A stretch of 64,000 nt of DNA, from NCBI GenBank assembly GCA_022450045.1, contig JAKURD010000004.1, positions 105,194 through 169,193 on the forward strand, given 5' to 3'. A program made the translations under genes and the position numbers. This document shows, one piece after another, positions 27,474 to 34,720 of this stretch. Positions within the stretch are counted from its first letter, which is position 1. Each line of letters opens with the position of its first letter. Under the pieces are notes generated by a model. The model made no database searches. It was not told the DNA's origin and saw nothing but the letters and a program-made list of their open reading frames with translations. The DNA is from Gracilimonas sp. (GTDB lineage: Bacteria; Bacteroidota; Rhodothermia; Balneolales; Balneolaceae).

Positions 27474-27522
27474 GAATTCTTTTAGCTGATTTTGATAATT
27501 TTAAACACTTAAATAAGGTGAA

Positions 27523-27867
27523 ATGCTTCTTTCTGCACTTATTTTAATTACCGCTTTTTTGCTAAACCTGTTTTTACCCTGGTGGAGTATAGCCATTCCG
27601 GGATTGATTTTTGGTTACTTCTTTAATGAAAAAGCAATGCCTTCTTTTGGCTGGGGCTTTTTAGCCCTTTTCCTGCTTTGGGGCGGACAGGCACTGTACA
27701 TTCATTTTGCTAATGATGCCATACTTTCATCACGAATTGCAGAAATGTTTTCAGTTGGTTCTCCAATTTTAGTGGTGATGATTACAGGTATCCTGGGTGG
27801 ATTAGTGAGTGGGTTAGCTACCTTAACAGGTTCTTTGGTTAAGGAGGCTCCGAGGAAGTTTAGCTGA
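27523..27867 (+). CDS. Small hydrophobic membrane protein
   Basis: 114 residues with four predicted membrane segments: residues 2-20, 22-38, 45-62 and 83-105 (VMITGILGGLVSGLATLTGS). Begins MLLSALILITAFLLNLFLPW. Similar Bacteroidota proteins exist as conserved hypothetical membrane proteins; I cannot assign a function. It lies 50 bp after the HExxH lipoprotein gene and may be co-transcribed. Its 3' end is 11 bp from the first repeat copy that flanks the GxxExxY gene. Confidence 0.65.
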   Translation: MLLSALILITAFLLNLFLPWWSIAIPGLIFGYFFNEKAMPSFGWGFLALFLLWGGQALYIHFANDAILSSRIAEMFSVGSPILVVMITGILGGLVSGLATLTGSLVKEAPRKFS

Positions 27868-27877
27868 GCAGGGCGCG

Positions 27878-27976
27878 GATTAAACGGATTTTGAGATTGC
27901 ACTGATTCCATAGAAAATCCGCGTCCATCCTTCAATCCCCTTAATCCGTGATTCTCCGTTGTGAAAGAATTAATCG
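27878..27976. repeat. GxxExxY-flanking repeat, copy A (3' side)
   Basis: About 99 bp, ~83% identical in direct orientation to copy B at 28401-28499. Shared blocks include GGATTTTGRGATTGCACTGA, TAGAAAATCCG and CCTTAATCCGTGATTCT. The last third overlaps the 3' end of the GxxExxY gene: the repeat encodes its final residues (SQRRITD) and stop. Confidence 0.85.
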
Positions 27977-28342
27977 CTTGAATTCTAAACTTTTTGCCCC
28001 GAAGTTAATGAGTAATCCCACCTCAATTTTATACGCTTTCAAATAATTCAGCGCCTGTGCCATGTGGATGTCATCTAATTTTGAAACGGCTTTTATCTCT
28101 ACCAGGACTTTTCCAGCTACCACAAAGTCCGCTCTTCGTGTTCCAATGGGATATTCCAGATCCCGATAATATATCTGTTGGTCAATCTCCCGTTCAAAAG
28201 TTAATTCTGCTTTTTCAAATTCATAAGCCAAAGCTCTTTGATAAATAACTTCCTGAAATCCATTTCCTAAAAACTTGTGAACTTCAAAGGAGGCCCCGAT
28301 TATTTTCTCAGTGACATCCTGATGTTTTAAATTTGATTTCAT
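27941..28342 (-). CDS. GxxExxY family protein (PDDEXK-like), repeat-flanked
   Basis: 133 residues. The family motif is GFQEVIY (residues 28-34) within EVHKFLGNGFQEVIYQRAL. A PD-(D/E)XK-like core follows: RRADFVVAGKVLVEIKAV, with Asp72, Glu82 and Lys84 as candidate catalytic residues, then MAQALNYLKAYKIEVGLLIN. The biochemical role of this family is not established. A second copy, clearly homologous, is at 34242-34646. This one is enclosed by direct repeats that partly encode its C-terminus, suggesting that gene and repeat move or amplify together (inference). Neighbours have unrelated functions. Confidence 0.88.
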   Translation of the reverse strand: MKSNLKHQDVTEKIIGASFEVHKFLGNGFQEVIYQRALAYEFEKAELTFEREIDQQIYYRDLEYPIGTRRADFVVAGKVLVEIKAVSKLDDIHMAQALNYLKAYKIEVGLLINFGAKSLEFKRLILSQRRITD

Positions 28343-28400
28343 TGTTTCCCCGGTTATTGCAACGATATGGAAGGAAAATAGTAAAATGGTTTGAATCGCT

Positions 28401-28499
28401 GATTAAATGGATTTTGGGATTGCACTGATTCCGTAGAAAATCCGTGTCCATTCGTTAATCTCCTTAATCCGTGATTCTATTTCTATGAAAGAATTAACG
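28401..28499. repeat. GxxExxY-flanking repeat, copy B (5' side)
   Basis: Direct-repeat partner of copy A. It also contains the block corresponding to the last ~11 codons of the GxxExxY gene (CCTTAATCCGTGATTCT ... TGAAAGAATTAA), after which similarity stops. That makes it look like the leftover tail of a second, deleted GxxExxY gene copy. Confidence 0.85.
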
Positions 28500-28539
28500 A
28501 CCCTATTCTTCAGTCCGGTTAACCAAAACCTATCGCTTG

Positions 28540-29595
28540 CTACTCCATAATCACATCACGGTATTCCACAAAATGGGTGAATTTTGAATTAGGATCGGAG
28601 CTTTCTTTTAAAAAAATCAGGCTATTTTCTTGAACTCCGAGAACTTTATGGTCTATAGGAATTTCTGCTATAAAGTTTCCATCGTGCGTATAAAATTGCA
28701 GAAATGGATTAGAATCTTCATCCTCCTTTGCAGATTGGCGGTTTACCTGTATGGCAATCCATTCATCGTGGACCAAAATTTTAGTCATAAAATCGAAGTC
28801 ACCCCGTATGATTTCTAATATTCTATTTACCTCGCCTCCTGCATTTTCCAATTCTTTCTTTTTTACATCTATTTGTAGTGGGAAAGCATGAATGGCATCA
28901 TTTTCTAAATTTAAAACATGCAGGTCATCGGTTAAGGGAAGATAGAAGTACAATTTATTGGCATGCTGCTGAAAGTCCATCAAATTGGAACGCAGGGTTA
29001 CCATGCTTTTAGCTGCATCAATTTCCTGGAAGCTAAGGTCGAGCGGTTCGCTGTTTTCATTCTCAAAAATGCGGTGCACCAGTTTTGTAGAATCCGGCGT
29101 CATCATCATATAAGAAGTATTCGCTGTTATAAATGAGGGCTTATTTTCTTCTTTGAAAAGGTAGTAGGCTCCTTGCAAATCTTTTTGGTTGATTTCTCCC
29201 ACACATTCTCCGCTTTTCATATCATAGGTAATAATTTTGGTTTGGGTAGCATCCATCACAAATACCTGATCGTCTGTGGCATCAATGGCCGAAATTTCCT
29301 CAAACTCGCAGGGCCCTTTTCCCGGTTCACCAAAAGACATCGCCATCACGTAATCTTCAAAAAGATATACGCCGGGGGAATTGTCCATCAAAATCCATTT
29401 TGTGTCCGTGAGCATAATCACGTTTCCAATAGTTCCTAAAAGCTGGAGATCATCATTTAAGGCATTTTCTTTTTTAACTTCGGAAAGTGAAACAACGTAT
29501 CCGGGATTGTCGGAAGCTGAGGACTCATCTGGTGAACAAGCTGAAAAAACCAGCATTATAAAGGTGAGAAACGTAAGCGTGCGAAAGTTATACAT
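28540..29595 (-). CDS. 6-bladed beta-propeller lipoprotein
   Basis: 351 residues. Lipoprotein signal MYNFRTLTFLTFIMLVFSAC. The body has repeated beta-propeller-like strands (DTKWILMDNSPGVYLFEDY, DDQVFVMDATQTKIITYDM, GKGPCEFEEISAIDA) matching the Bacteroidota 6-bladed propeller lipoprotein group, often annotated BF0289-like. These proteins sit on the outer membrane, probably facing the periplasm or surface, and have no assigned activity. Transcribed alone. Its promoter region borders the structured-RNA region. Confidence 0.7.
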   Translation of the reverse strand: MYNFRTLTFLTFIMLVFSACSPDESSASDNPGYVVSLSEVKKENALNDDLQLLGTIGNVIMLTDTKWILMDNSPGVYLFEDYVMAMSFGEPGKGPCEFEEISAIDATDDQVFVMDATQTKIITYDMKSGECVGEINQKDLQGAYYLFKEENKPSFITANTSYMMMTPDSTKLVHRIFENENSEPLDLSFQEIDAAKSMVTLRSNLMDFQQHANKLYFYLPLTDDLHVLNLENDAIHAFPLQIDVKKKELENAGGEVNRILEIIRGDFDFMTKILVHDEWIAIQVNRQSAKEDEDSNPFLQFYTHDGNFIAEIPIDHKVLGVQENSLIFLKESSDPNSKFTHFVEYRDVIME

Positions 29596-29710
29596 CGAAA
29601 AATAATTTTGTTACAAGTTATGTGGTATATTCGCATTTCTAATATCTAAAAGAAATGTTGAAAAAACCTATAATCAAAATTGAATACAAATTTTCGGCGC
29701 CTTATCTTAG

Positions 29711-29876
29711 GCAAACTTCAAAAAAGCGCATACCAAAATTAACGATTTAGCAATCCATAGCTTTGAAGCACTGCCAATGCACACCCAAAAATGGAGGTCG
29801 TGCGATTGATGGCATTATTATTCGCCCATATTAATTTTCAAATCCGACGCGGTTTCCGTAGTCGGATTTTTTTTGA
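29711..29876 (+). ncRNA. Candidate structured RNA ending in an intrinsic terminator
   Basis: Nested helices can be drawn by eye: AAAATTAA (29735-29742) with TTAATTTT (29831-29838) as closing stem; inside, GCCA (29773) with TGGC (29810), GCAC (29779) with GTGC (29800) and ACC (29783) with GGT (29796) make a hairpin. The terminator AATCCGAC...GTCGGATTTTTTTT follows at once. The 5' end is a guess. It could be a 6S-like or other small RNA, or a transcription leader 220 bp before carA. No Rfam family is recognised. Confidence 0.4.
29841..29874 (+). terminator. Intrinsic terminator upstream of carA
   Basis: AATCCGAC, a 12-nt loop, GTCGGATT, then a run of T to 29874. No protein gene on the plus strand ends before it, so it must end a non-coding transcript. 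Confidence 0.8.
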
Positions 29877-30096
29877 GCTAAAAATTCCATTTCGTTCGTT
29901 GACTGCTTACAATGCTTTGCGTTGTAAGCAATCCGCTCCGACGCAGAGCGTACGGCGCGAGGCTAAAAATTTCCCCGCTTGGGCGGTCCCGAGCATTCGG
30001 GAAGGGTGGGTCAAAGTAACAAAGGCCCAACCATTTTTTAGCAATTCAGATTCTCATCAAAAACCAATTTCACCAACCCCGAACTATATTTAATCC

Positions 30097-31194
30097 ATGT
30101 CACTAAACGAAAGAAAAAAAGCCATACTTGCACTCTCCGACGGAACCGTTGTTCATGGGAAGGCTGTGGGATATGAAGGCATCACCGGCGGCGAACTGTG
30201 CTTTAACACAAGTATGACCGGCTACCAGGAAATCTTCACCGACCCAAGTTACTACGGTCAGCTTATGATGATGACCTATCCACACATTGGGAACTACGGA
30301 ACCCAGCCGCGCGATGATGAAGCCCGAAAAGTGATGGTGGCCGGTATTATCTGCCGTGCTTTTTCTCATGAATATAGCAACACGATGGCCGACCGCAGTC
30401 TTCAGGAATATCTTGAGGATAATGAGATCACAGGGATATCCGGAGTGGATACGCGGAAGCTGGTTCGTCACGTTCGTGAAGAAGGGGTGATGAATGCAGT
30501 GATATCAAGTACGGAGATGGATGAAGAAAAGCTCATCCAAATGGCTAAAAACTGGGACGATATGGAAGGCCTTGAGCTGGCAAGTAAAGTAACCAGCTCC
30601 GAAGCTCAAACCGTGAATGGTGCAGACGATTTTCGAGTGGCAACCTTTGATTATGGTATCAAGCAGAATATCATAAACAACTTGAATAAACGAGGTTGCA
30701 CGCTTCGGATCTTTCCGGCGAAAACACCACTCGAAGAAATTAAGGCCTGGAAGGCTGATGGATACTTTTTTAGTAATGGACCCGGCGACCCAACTGCAAC
30801 AGCCGAATATGCACTTGAAGCTGTGAACTATGCCAAGGAAACAGGAAAGCCAATGTTTGGGATCTGTCTCGGCCATCAATTAATGGCACTCAGCGAGGGA
30901 CTCAAAACCACGAAGATGTTTGTAGGTCACCGAGGAGCCAATCAGCCTGTGAAAAACCTGGAAACAGGGCTTGTAGAAATCTCAACCCAAAACCACGGTT
31001 TTGCTGTAGATGAGGATTCACTTGACGAAAAGATCGCTGAAGTCACCCACATCAACCTTAACGATGGAACTATTGAGGGATTGAAATTCAAAAACTTTCC
31101 GGGATTTTCGGTGCAATATCATCCCGAGGCATCCCCTGGTCCGCACGATTCCGCGTATCTGTTCGATCAGTTCATCAACATGATGAAGAAATGA
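30097..31194 (+). CDS. carA: Carbamoyl-phosphate synthase small (glutaminase) subunit
   Basis: 365 residues. N-terminal CPSase small-chain domain (ILALSDGTVVHGKAVGYEG, ELCFNTSMTGYQEIFTDPSY); C-terminal class I glutamine amidotransferase with the nucleophile Cys in FGICLGHQLMALSEG and the His-Glu in VQYHPEASPGPHDS. It releases ammonia from glutamine and channels it to CarB. The product feeds both pyrimidine and arginine synthesis. carB follows after 71 bp. The upstream ~500 bp is non-coding and structured, so leader-level regulation is possible. Confidence 0.95.
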   Translation: MSLNERKKAILALSDGTVVHGKAVGYEGITGGELCFNTSMTGYQEIFTDPSYYGQLMMMTYPHIGNYGTQPRDDEARKVMVAGIICRAFSHEYSNTMADRSLQEYLEDNEITGISGVDTRKLVRHVREEGVMNAVISSTEMDEEKLIQMAKNWDDMEGLELASKVTSSEAQTVNGADDFRVATFDYGIKQNIINNLNKRGCTLRIFPAKTPLEEIKAWKADGYFFSNGPGDPTATAEYALEAVNYAKETGKPMFGICLGHQLMALSEGLKTTKMFVGHRGANQPVKNLETGLVEISTQNHGFAVDEDSLDEKIAEVTHINLNDGTIEGLKFKNFPGFSVQYHPEASPGPHDSAYLFDQFINMMKK

Positions 31195-31265
31195 ACATCG
31201 AACATTGAACTTTCAATACTGAACTATTCCATTTCACCATTAACAAATAACCATTCACCAAATAC

Positions 31266-34094
31266 ATGCCCAGACGCGACGACATTCATAAAATTTTGAT
31301 CATTGGTTCAGGACCTATTGTAATTGGACAAGCCTGTGAATTTGATTATTCCGGCTCCCAGGCCTGCCGTTCTCTTCAGGAAGAGGGATATGAAATTGTA
31401 CTCATCAACTCGAATCCGGCTACCATCATGACGGATCCGATTATGGCCGATGCGGTTTACATGCTGCCAATGACCACAGATTCCATCCGGGAAATTGTAG
31501 CCATTGAAAACCCCGATGCTGTACTCCCCACGATGGGCGGCCAGACCGGGTTGAATCTTTGCCGTGATCTTGAAAAGGAAAATTTTTGGAAAGAAAACGT
31601 CATTAAGATTATAGGAGTAGATATTGATGCGGTAGAGCTGACAGAGGACCGCCAATTATTCCGTGATAAAATGGAAGAGATAGGGATTGAGCAGTGCAAA
31701 AGCAGAACTGCTAAGTCGTTACTGGATGCAAAGGAGATCAAAGAAGAGCTTGGCGGCTTACCGATCGTGATCCGACCATCATTCACTATGGGTGGAGCCG
31801 GTGGCGGAATTGTGTGGAATGAAGATGAGTTTGAGCGAAAGGTTTTGCGTGGATTGGAAATGAGCCCGGTTCATCAGGTACTGATCGAGGAATCTATTTT
31901 TGGGTGGAAAGAGTATGAGCTGGAGTTGCTGCGTGATGCCAACGACAACGTGATCATTATTTGTTCCATTGAGAATATGGATCCAATGGGAGTTCATACC
32001 GGGGATTCTGTAACGGTGGCTCCAACGCAAACACTGAGTGATAAGCAGCTCCAACACATGCGCGATGCGGCCATCAAGATGATGCGCAGCATCGGAACCT
32101 TTGCCGGGGGTTGTAACGTGCAGTTTGCGATGGAGCCCGGAACCGATCGGCTGGTTGCCATCGAGATCAATCCGCGGGTAAGCCGGTCTTCTGCACTGGC
32201 ATCCAAAGCCACAGGATATCCGATCGCAAAAGTGGCAACGAAACTGGCCGTAGGTTATACGCTGGATGAACTCAAGAATCAGATCACCGGAACAACTTCA
32301 GCATGCTTTGAGCCAAGCATTGATTATGTTGTGTGTAAGATACCACGCTTCAACTTCGATAAATTCCCAGGAGTGGATGAAGAACTTTCAACCCAAATGA
32401 AAGCCGTAGGCGAAGTGATGTCCATCGGACGAAATTTCCCTGAGGCTTTGAACAAAGCCTGGCAATCACTCGAAGTTGGCCGCGATGGATTGGGAGCAGA
32501 TGGCTACGAAGAATTTGATCGAAAAACCGTTCGTGAGCGGCTATTGAAACCGTATTGGGATCGCTCTATGCAGATCCGAAACGCTTTCAAGCTGGGAGCT
32601 TCGATAGAGGAAATAGCTGATATCACAAAAGTAGATCCCTGGTTCCTGCAACAGATCAGATACATGGTATCGCTGGAAAATCGTACGGAAGGACAAGCGC
32701 TGAAAGAGATCTCCAAAGAAGATTTCTTTGAGCTGAAACAAGCTGGATTTTCAGATTCTCAAATAGCCTTTCTGCTGAGTAAAAGTGGAGAAAAAGTAGA
32801 TGACAAGAAAGTCCGGGATCGTCGAAAAGAGTTAGGTCTTACGCCATCATTCAAAATGGTAGATACCTGTGCGGCTGAGTTCCCCGCAAAAACTCCATAT
32901 TACTATTCAGCTTACGAAGGTGAAAATGAAAGTGAAATAACGGACAATAAAAAAGTGCTGATTCTGGGTAGTGGCCCCAACCGAATTGGACAGGGCATTG
33001 AATTCGATTACTCCTGTACTCATGCTGTGCTGGCGGCTAAAGAAATGGGTTATGAAGCCATCATGGTAAACTGTAATCCGGAGACGGTTTCTACTGATTT
33101 CGACTTTGCCGACAAACTCTACTTTGAGCCGGTGTATTGGGAACGCGTGCTGGATATTATCGAGCACGAAAAACCGGAAGGGGTGATTTTGCAGGTTGGC
33201 GGACAGACAGCCCTTAAACTTGGCAAGCGTTTTGTAGAAGAAGGAATTAACATTTACGGAACTGCTTTTGAGATGATCGACTTTGCGGAAGATCGCGGTG
33301 AGTTCTCAAAATTCCTGAAGAAACTCGACATCCCATTTCCGGAGTATGGCACAGCAAGAGAAGTGGAAGAGGCTGTAAAAATTGCCGATAGAATAGGCTA
33401 CCCGGTGCTTATCCGTCCAAGTTATGTGCTGGGCGGACAAGGAATGCGGATTGCGGTGAAAGAAGAAGAGCTGCGAAAATATGTGGCCAACATCTTGAAA
33501 ACCCATCCCGAAAACGCCTTCCTCATCGATAAATACCTGGAACATGCCATTGAGGTGGATGTGGATTCGGTGTATGACGGCGAACAGCTCCACATATCCG
33601 GAATCATGCAGCATATCGAGCCGGCCGGTGTCCACTCCGGAGATTCTACAGCCGTACTGCCTCCATACTCACTGAGTGATGAGATCATAAAAACCATCGA
33701 AGATCATCAGGAGAAGATCGCGAAGAATATGAAAATTCTTGGATTTCTAAATGTGCAGTATGCGGTGAAGGACGACAAAGTGTATGTGCTTGAAGCAAAT
33801 CCCCGAACCACCCGAACCATCCCGTTCCTTGCTAAAGCTACCCAGCGACCGGAAGCCGCCATCGGAGTGAAAGTGATGCTTGGCGCCAAACTCAAAGACT
33901 TCGACCTCGAATCGAAGTTGGAAAACTGGGCTATCAAAGAACCGGTTTTCCCATTCGATAAATTCCCGGAAGTGAAGAAAGAGCTGGGGCCGGAGATGAA
34001 ATCAACCGGCGAAAGCATCTACTTCGCTAAAGACTTTAATGATGAGCACTTCAAGAAGCCGTATGAGTTTAAGAGCTTGTATCTGTCAAAATAA
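31266..34094 (+). CDS. carB: Carbamoyl-phosphate synthase large subunit (short form)
   Basis: 942 residues. Two homologous ATP-grasp halves are clear: first ILIIGSGPIVIGQACEFDYS and IVIRPSFTMGGAGGGIVW; second VLILGSGPNRIGQGIEFDYS and VLIRPSYVLGGQGMRIAV. The oligomerisation domain lies between (about 400-550). Compared with the ~1070 residues of E. coli CarB the protein stops ~130 residues early, after DFNDEHFKKPYEFKSLYLSK, where the C-terminal MGS-like allosteric domain would start; the UMP/ornithine effector domain is therefore missing. Short CarB forms are, as far as I know, common in this phylum. Forms the synthase with CarA. Confidence 0.93.
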   Translation: MPRRDDIHKILIIGSGPIVIGQACEFDYSGSQACRSLQEEGYEIVLINSNPATIMTDPIMADAVYMLPMTTDSIREIVAIENPDAVLPTMGGQTGLNLCRDLEKENFWKENVIKIIGVDIDAVELTEDRQLFRDKMEEIGIEQCKSRTAKSLLDAKEIKEELGGLPIVIRPSFTMGGAGGGIVWNEDEFERKVLRGLEMSPVHQVLIEESIFGWKEYELELLRDANDNVIIICSIENMDPMGVHTGDSVTVAPTQTLSDKQLQHMRDAAIKMMRSIGTFAGGCNVQFAMEPGTDRLVAIEINPRVSRSSALASKATGYPIAKVATKLAVGYTLDELKNQITGTTSACFEPSIDYVVCKIPRFNFDKFPGVDEELSTQMKAVGEVMSIGRNFPEALNKAWQSLEVGRDGLGADGYEEFDRKTVRERLLKPYWDRSMQIRNAFKLGASIEEIADITKVDPWFLQQIRYMVSLENRTEGQALKEISKEDFFELKQAGFSDSQIAFLLSKSGEKVDDKKVRDRRKELGLTPSFKMVDTCAAEFPAKTPYYYSAYEGENESEITDNKKVLILGSGPNRIGQGIEFDYSCTHAVLAAKEMGYEAIMVNCNPETVSTDFDFADKLYFEPVYWERVLDIIEHEKPEGVILQVGGQTALKLGKRFVEEGINIYGTAFEMIDFAEDRGEFSKFLKKLDIPFPEYGTAREVEEAVKIADRIGYPVLIRPSYVLGGQGMRIAVKEEELRKYVANILKTHPENAFLIDKYLEHAIEVDVDSVYDGEQLHISGIMQHIEPAGVHSGDSTAVLPPYSLSDEIIKTIEDHQEKIAKNMKILGFLNVQYAVKDDKVYVLEANPRTTRTIPFLAKATQRPEAAIGVKVMLGAKLKDFDLESKLENWAIKEPVFPFDKFPEVKKELGPEMKSTGESIYFAKDFNDEHFKKPYEFKSLYLSK

Positions 34095-34097
34095 GGA

Positions 34098-34200
34098 TCA
34101 CAGATTTGTTGGATTGAAGAATTTTAGGATTATGATTGAGTCAATGAATGACTTGTGGAATCCTATAATCCAATAAAATTTAAGTGTAAGGAATTGAGTT
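34098..34200. repeat. GxxExxY-flanking repeat, 5' copy at second locus (degenerate)
   Basis: Between carB and the second GxxExxY gene. The segment GTGGAATCCTATAATCCAAT matches GTGCAATCCCAAAATCCATT of copy B read in the gene's direction, and AGGATCACAGATT matches the ATCACGGATTA end. An internal hairpin pairs TTGGATT and AGGATT with AATCCT and ATCCAA. Similarity is partial, judged by eye. Confidence 0.5.
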
Positions 34201-34241
34201 GGAACTGTTCTAACTGTTGAACAAAAATTTAACAGTTTATT

Positions 34242-34646
34242 ATGGGTGATACTCAAACTCCTGATTTCAAATACAAGAATCTTACCGGTAAGATTATTGG
34301 CGCGGCTATGAATGTTCACTCTGCATTAGGCAATGGTTTCCCGGAAATTATATATCATCGATCAATGATCCATGAATTAACATTTCAGGGGTTAAGCTTT
34401 GAAAGTGAAATATCGATGCCCCTTTTCTATCGAAATGCTAAAGTCGGAAGCCGTAGAGTTGATCTTCTCGTTGAAGGAAAAATTTTGGTTGAATTAAAAG
34501 CAGTTGGAGAAATAAATGATCAGCATATCTCTCAGGTTTTAAACTATTTAAAAGCTTATAAACTCGAAGTTGCTTTACTTTTAAATTTTGGCGAAAACAG
34601 CCTTACCTTTAAGCGCATTGCAAAACTCGAAAATTATAAGAATTAA
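34242..34646 (+). CDS. GxxExxY family protein (PDDEXK-like), second copy
   Basis: 134 residues starting MGDTQTPDFKYKNLTGKIIG. The motif GFPEIIY is at residues 32-38 inside NVHSALGNGFPEIIYHRSM; the nuclease-like core RRVDLLVEGKILVELKAV gives Asp74, Glu84 and Lys86; then ISQVLNYLKAYKLEVALLLN. Similar to the 27941-28342 product along its whole length but clearly diverged, so not a recent duplicate. It sits between carB and recQ, separating two housekeeping genes, and is flanked on both sides by degenerate copies of the same repeat family. Function unknown. Confidence 0.88.
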   Translation: MGDTQTPDFKYKNLTGKIIGAAMNVHSALGNGFPEIIYHRSMIHELTFQGLSFESEISMPLFYRNAKVGSRRVDLLVEGKILVELKAVGEINDQHISQVLNYLKAYKLEVALLLNFGENSLTFKRIAKLENYKN

Positions 34647-34649
34647 AAG

Positions 34650-34720
34650 TGGATTCACAGATAAAGAATGACAAGATAAAATCTGTGAAATCCCAAAATC
34701 CCCCTAATCTGTGATCAAAG
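34650..34720. repeat. GxxExxY-flanking repeat, 3' copy at second locus, reaching into recQ
   Basis: Contains GTGAAATCCCAAAATCCCCC followed by TAATCTGTGATC, matching copies A/B in the orientation of the gene. Internal inverted pieces: ATTCACAGAT near 34654 and ATCTGTGA near 34681. The GTG start codon of recQ (34711) is inside the terminal AATCTGTGATC. Confidence 0.65.

Larger units (their letters stand above)
29596..30096. other. 500-bp non-coding region upstream of carA
   Basis: Contains a candidate structured RNA with a terminator (about 29711-29876), then a repeat-like stretch with hairpins GCTTACAA-TGCTTTGCG-TTGTAAGC (29914-29938) and TCCCGAGCATTCGGGA (29987-30002). The plus frame 29791-30093 crosses all these structures and shows no protein family. 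carA's promoter probably lies in the last ~80 bp. Confidence 0.55.

Noticed and set aside
29791-30093. 100-codon plus-strand frame upstream of carA
   Set aside because: Runs through the terminator and several hairpins and has low-complexity, non-family translation; treated as non-coding.
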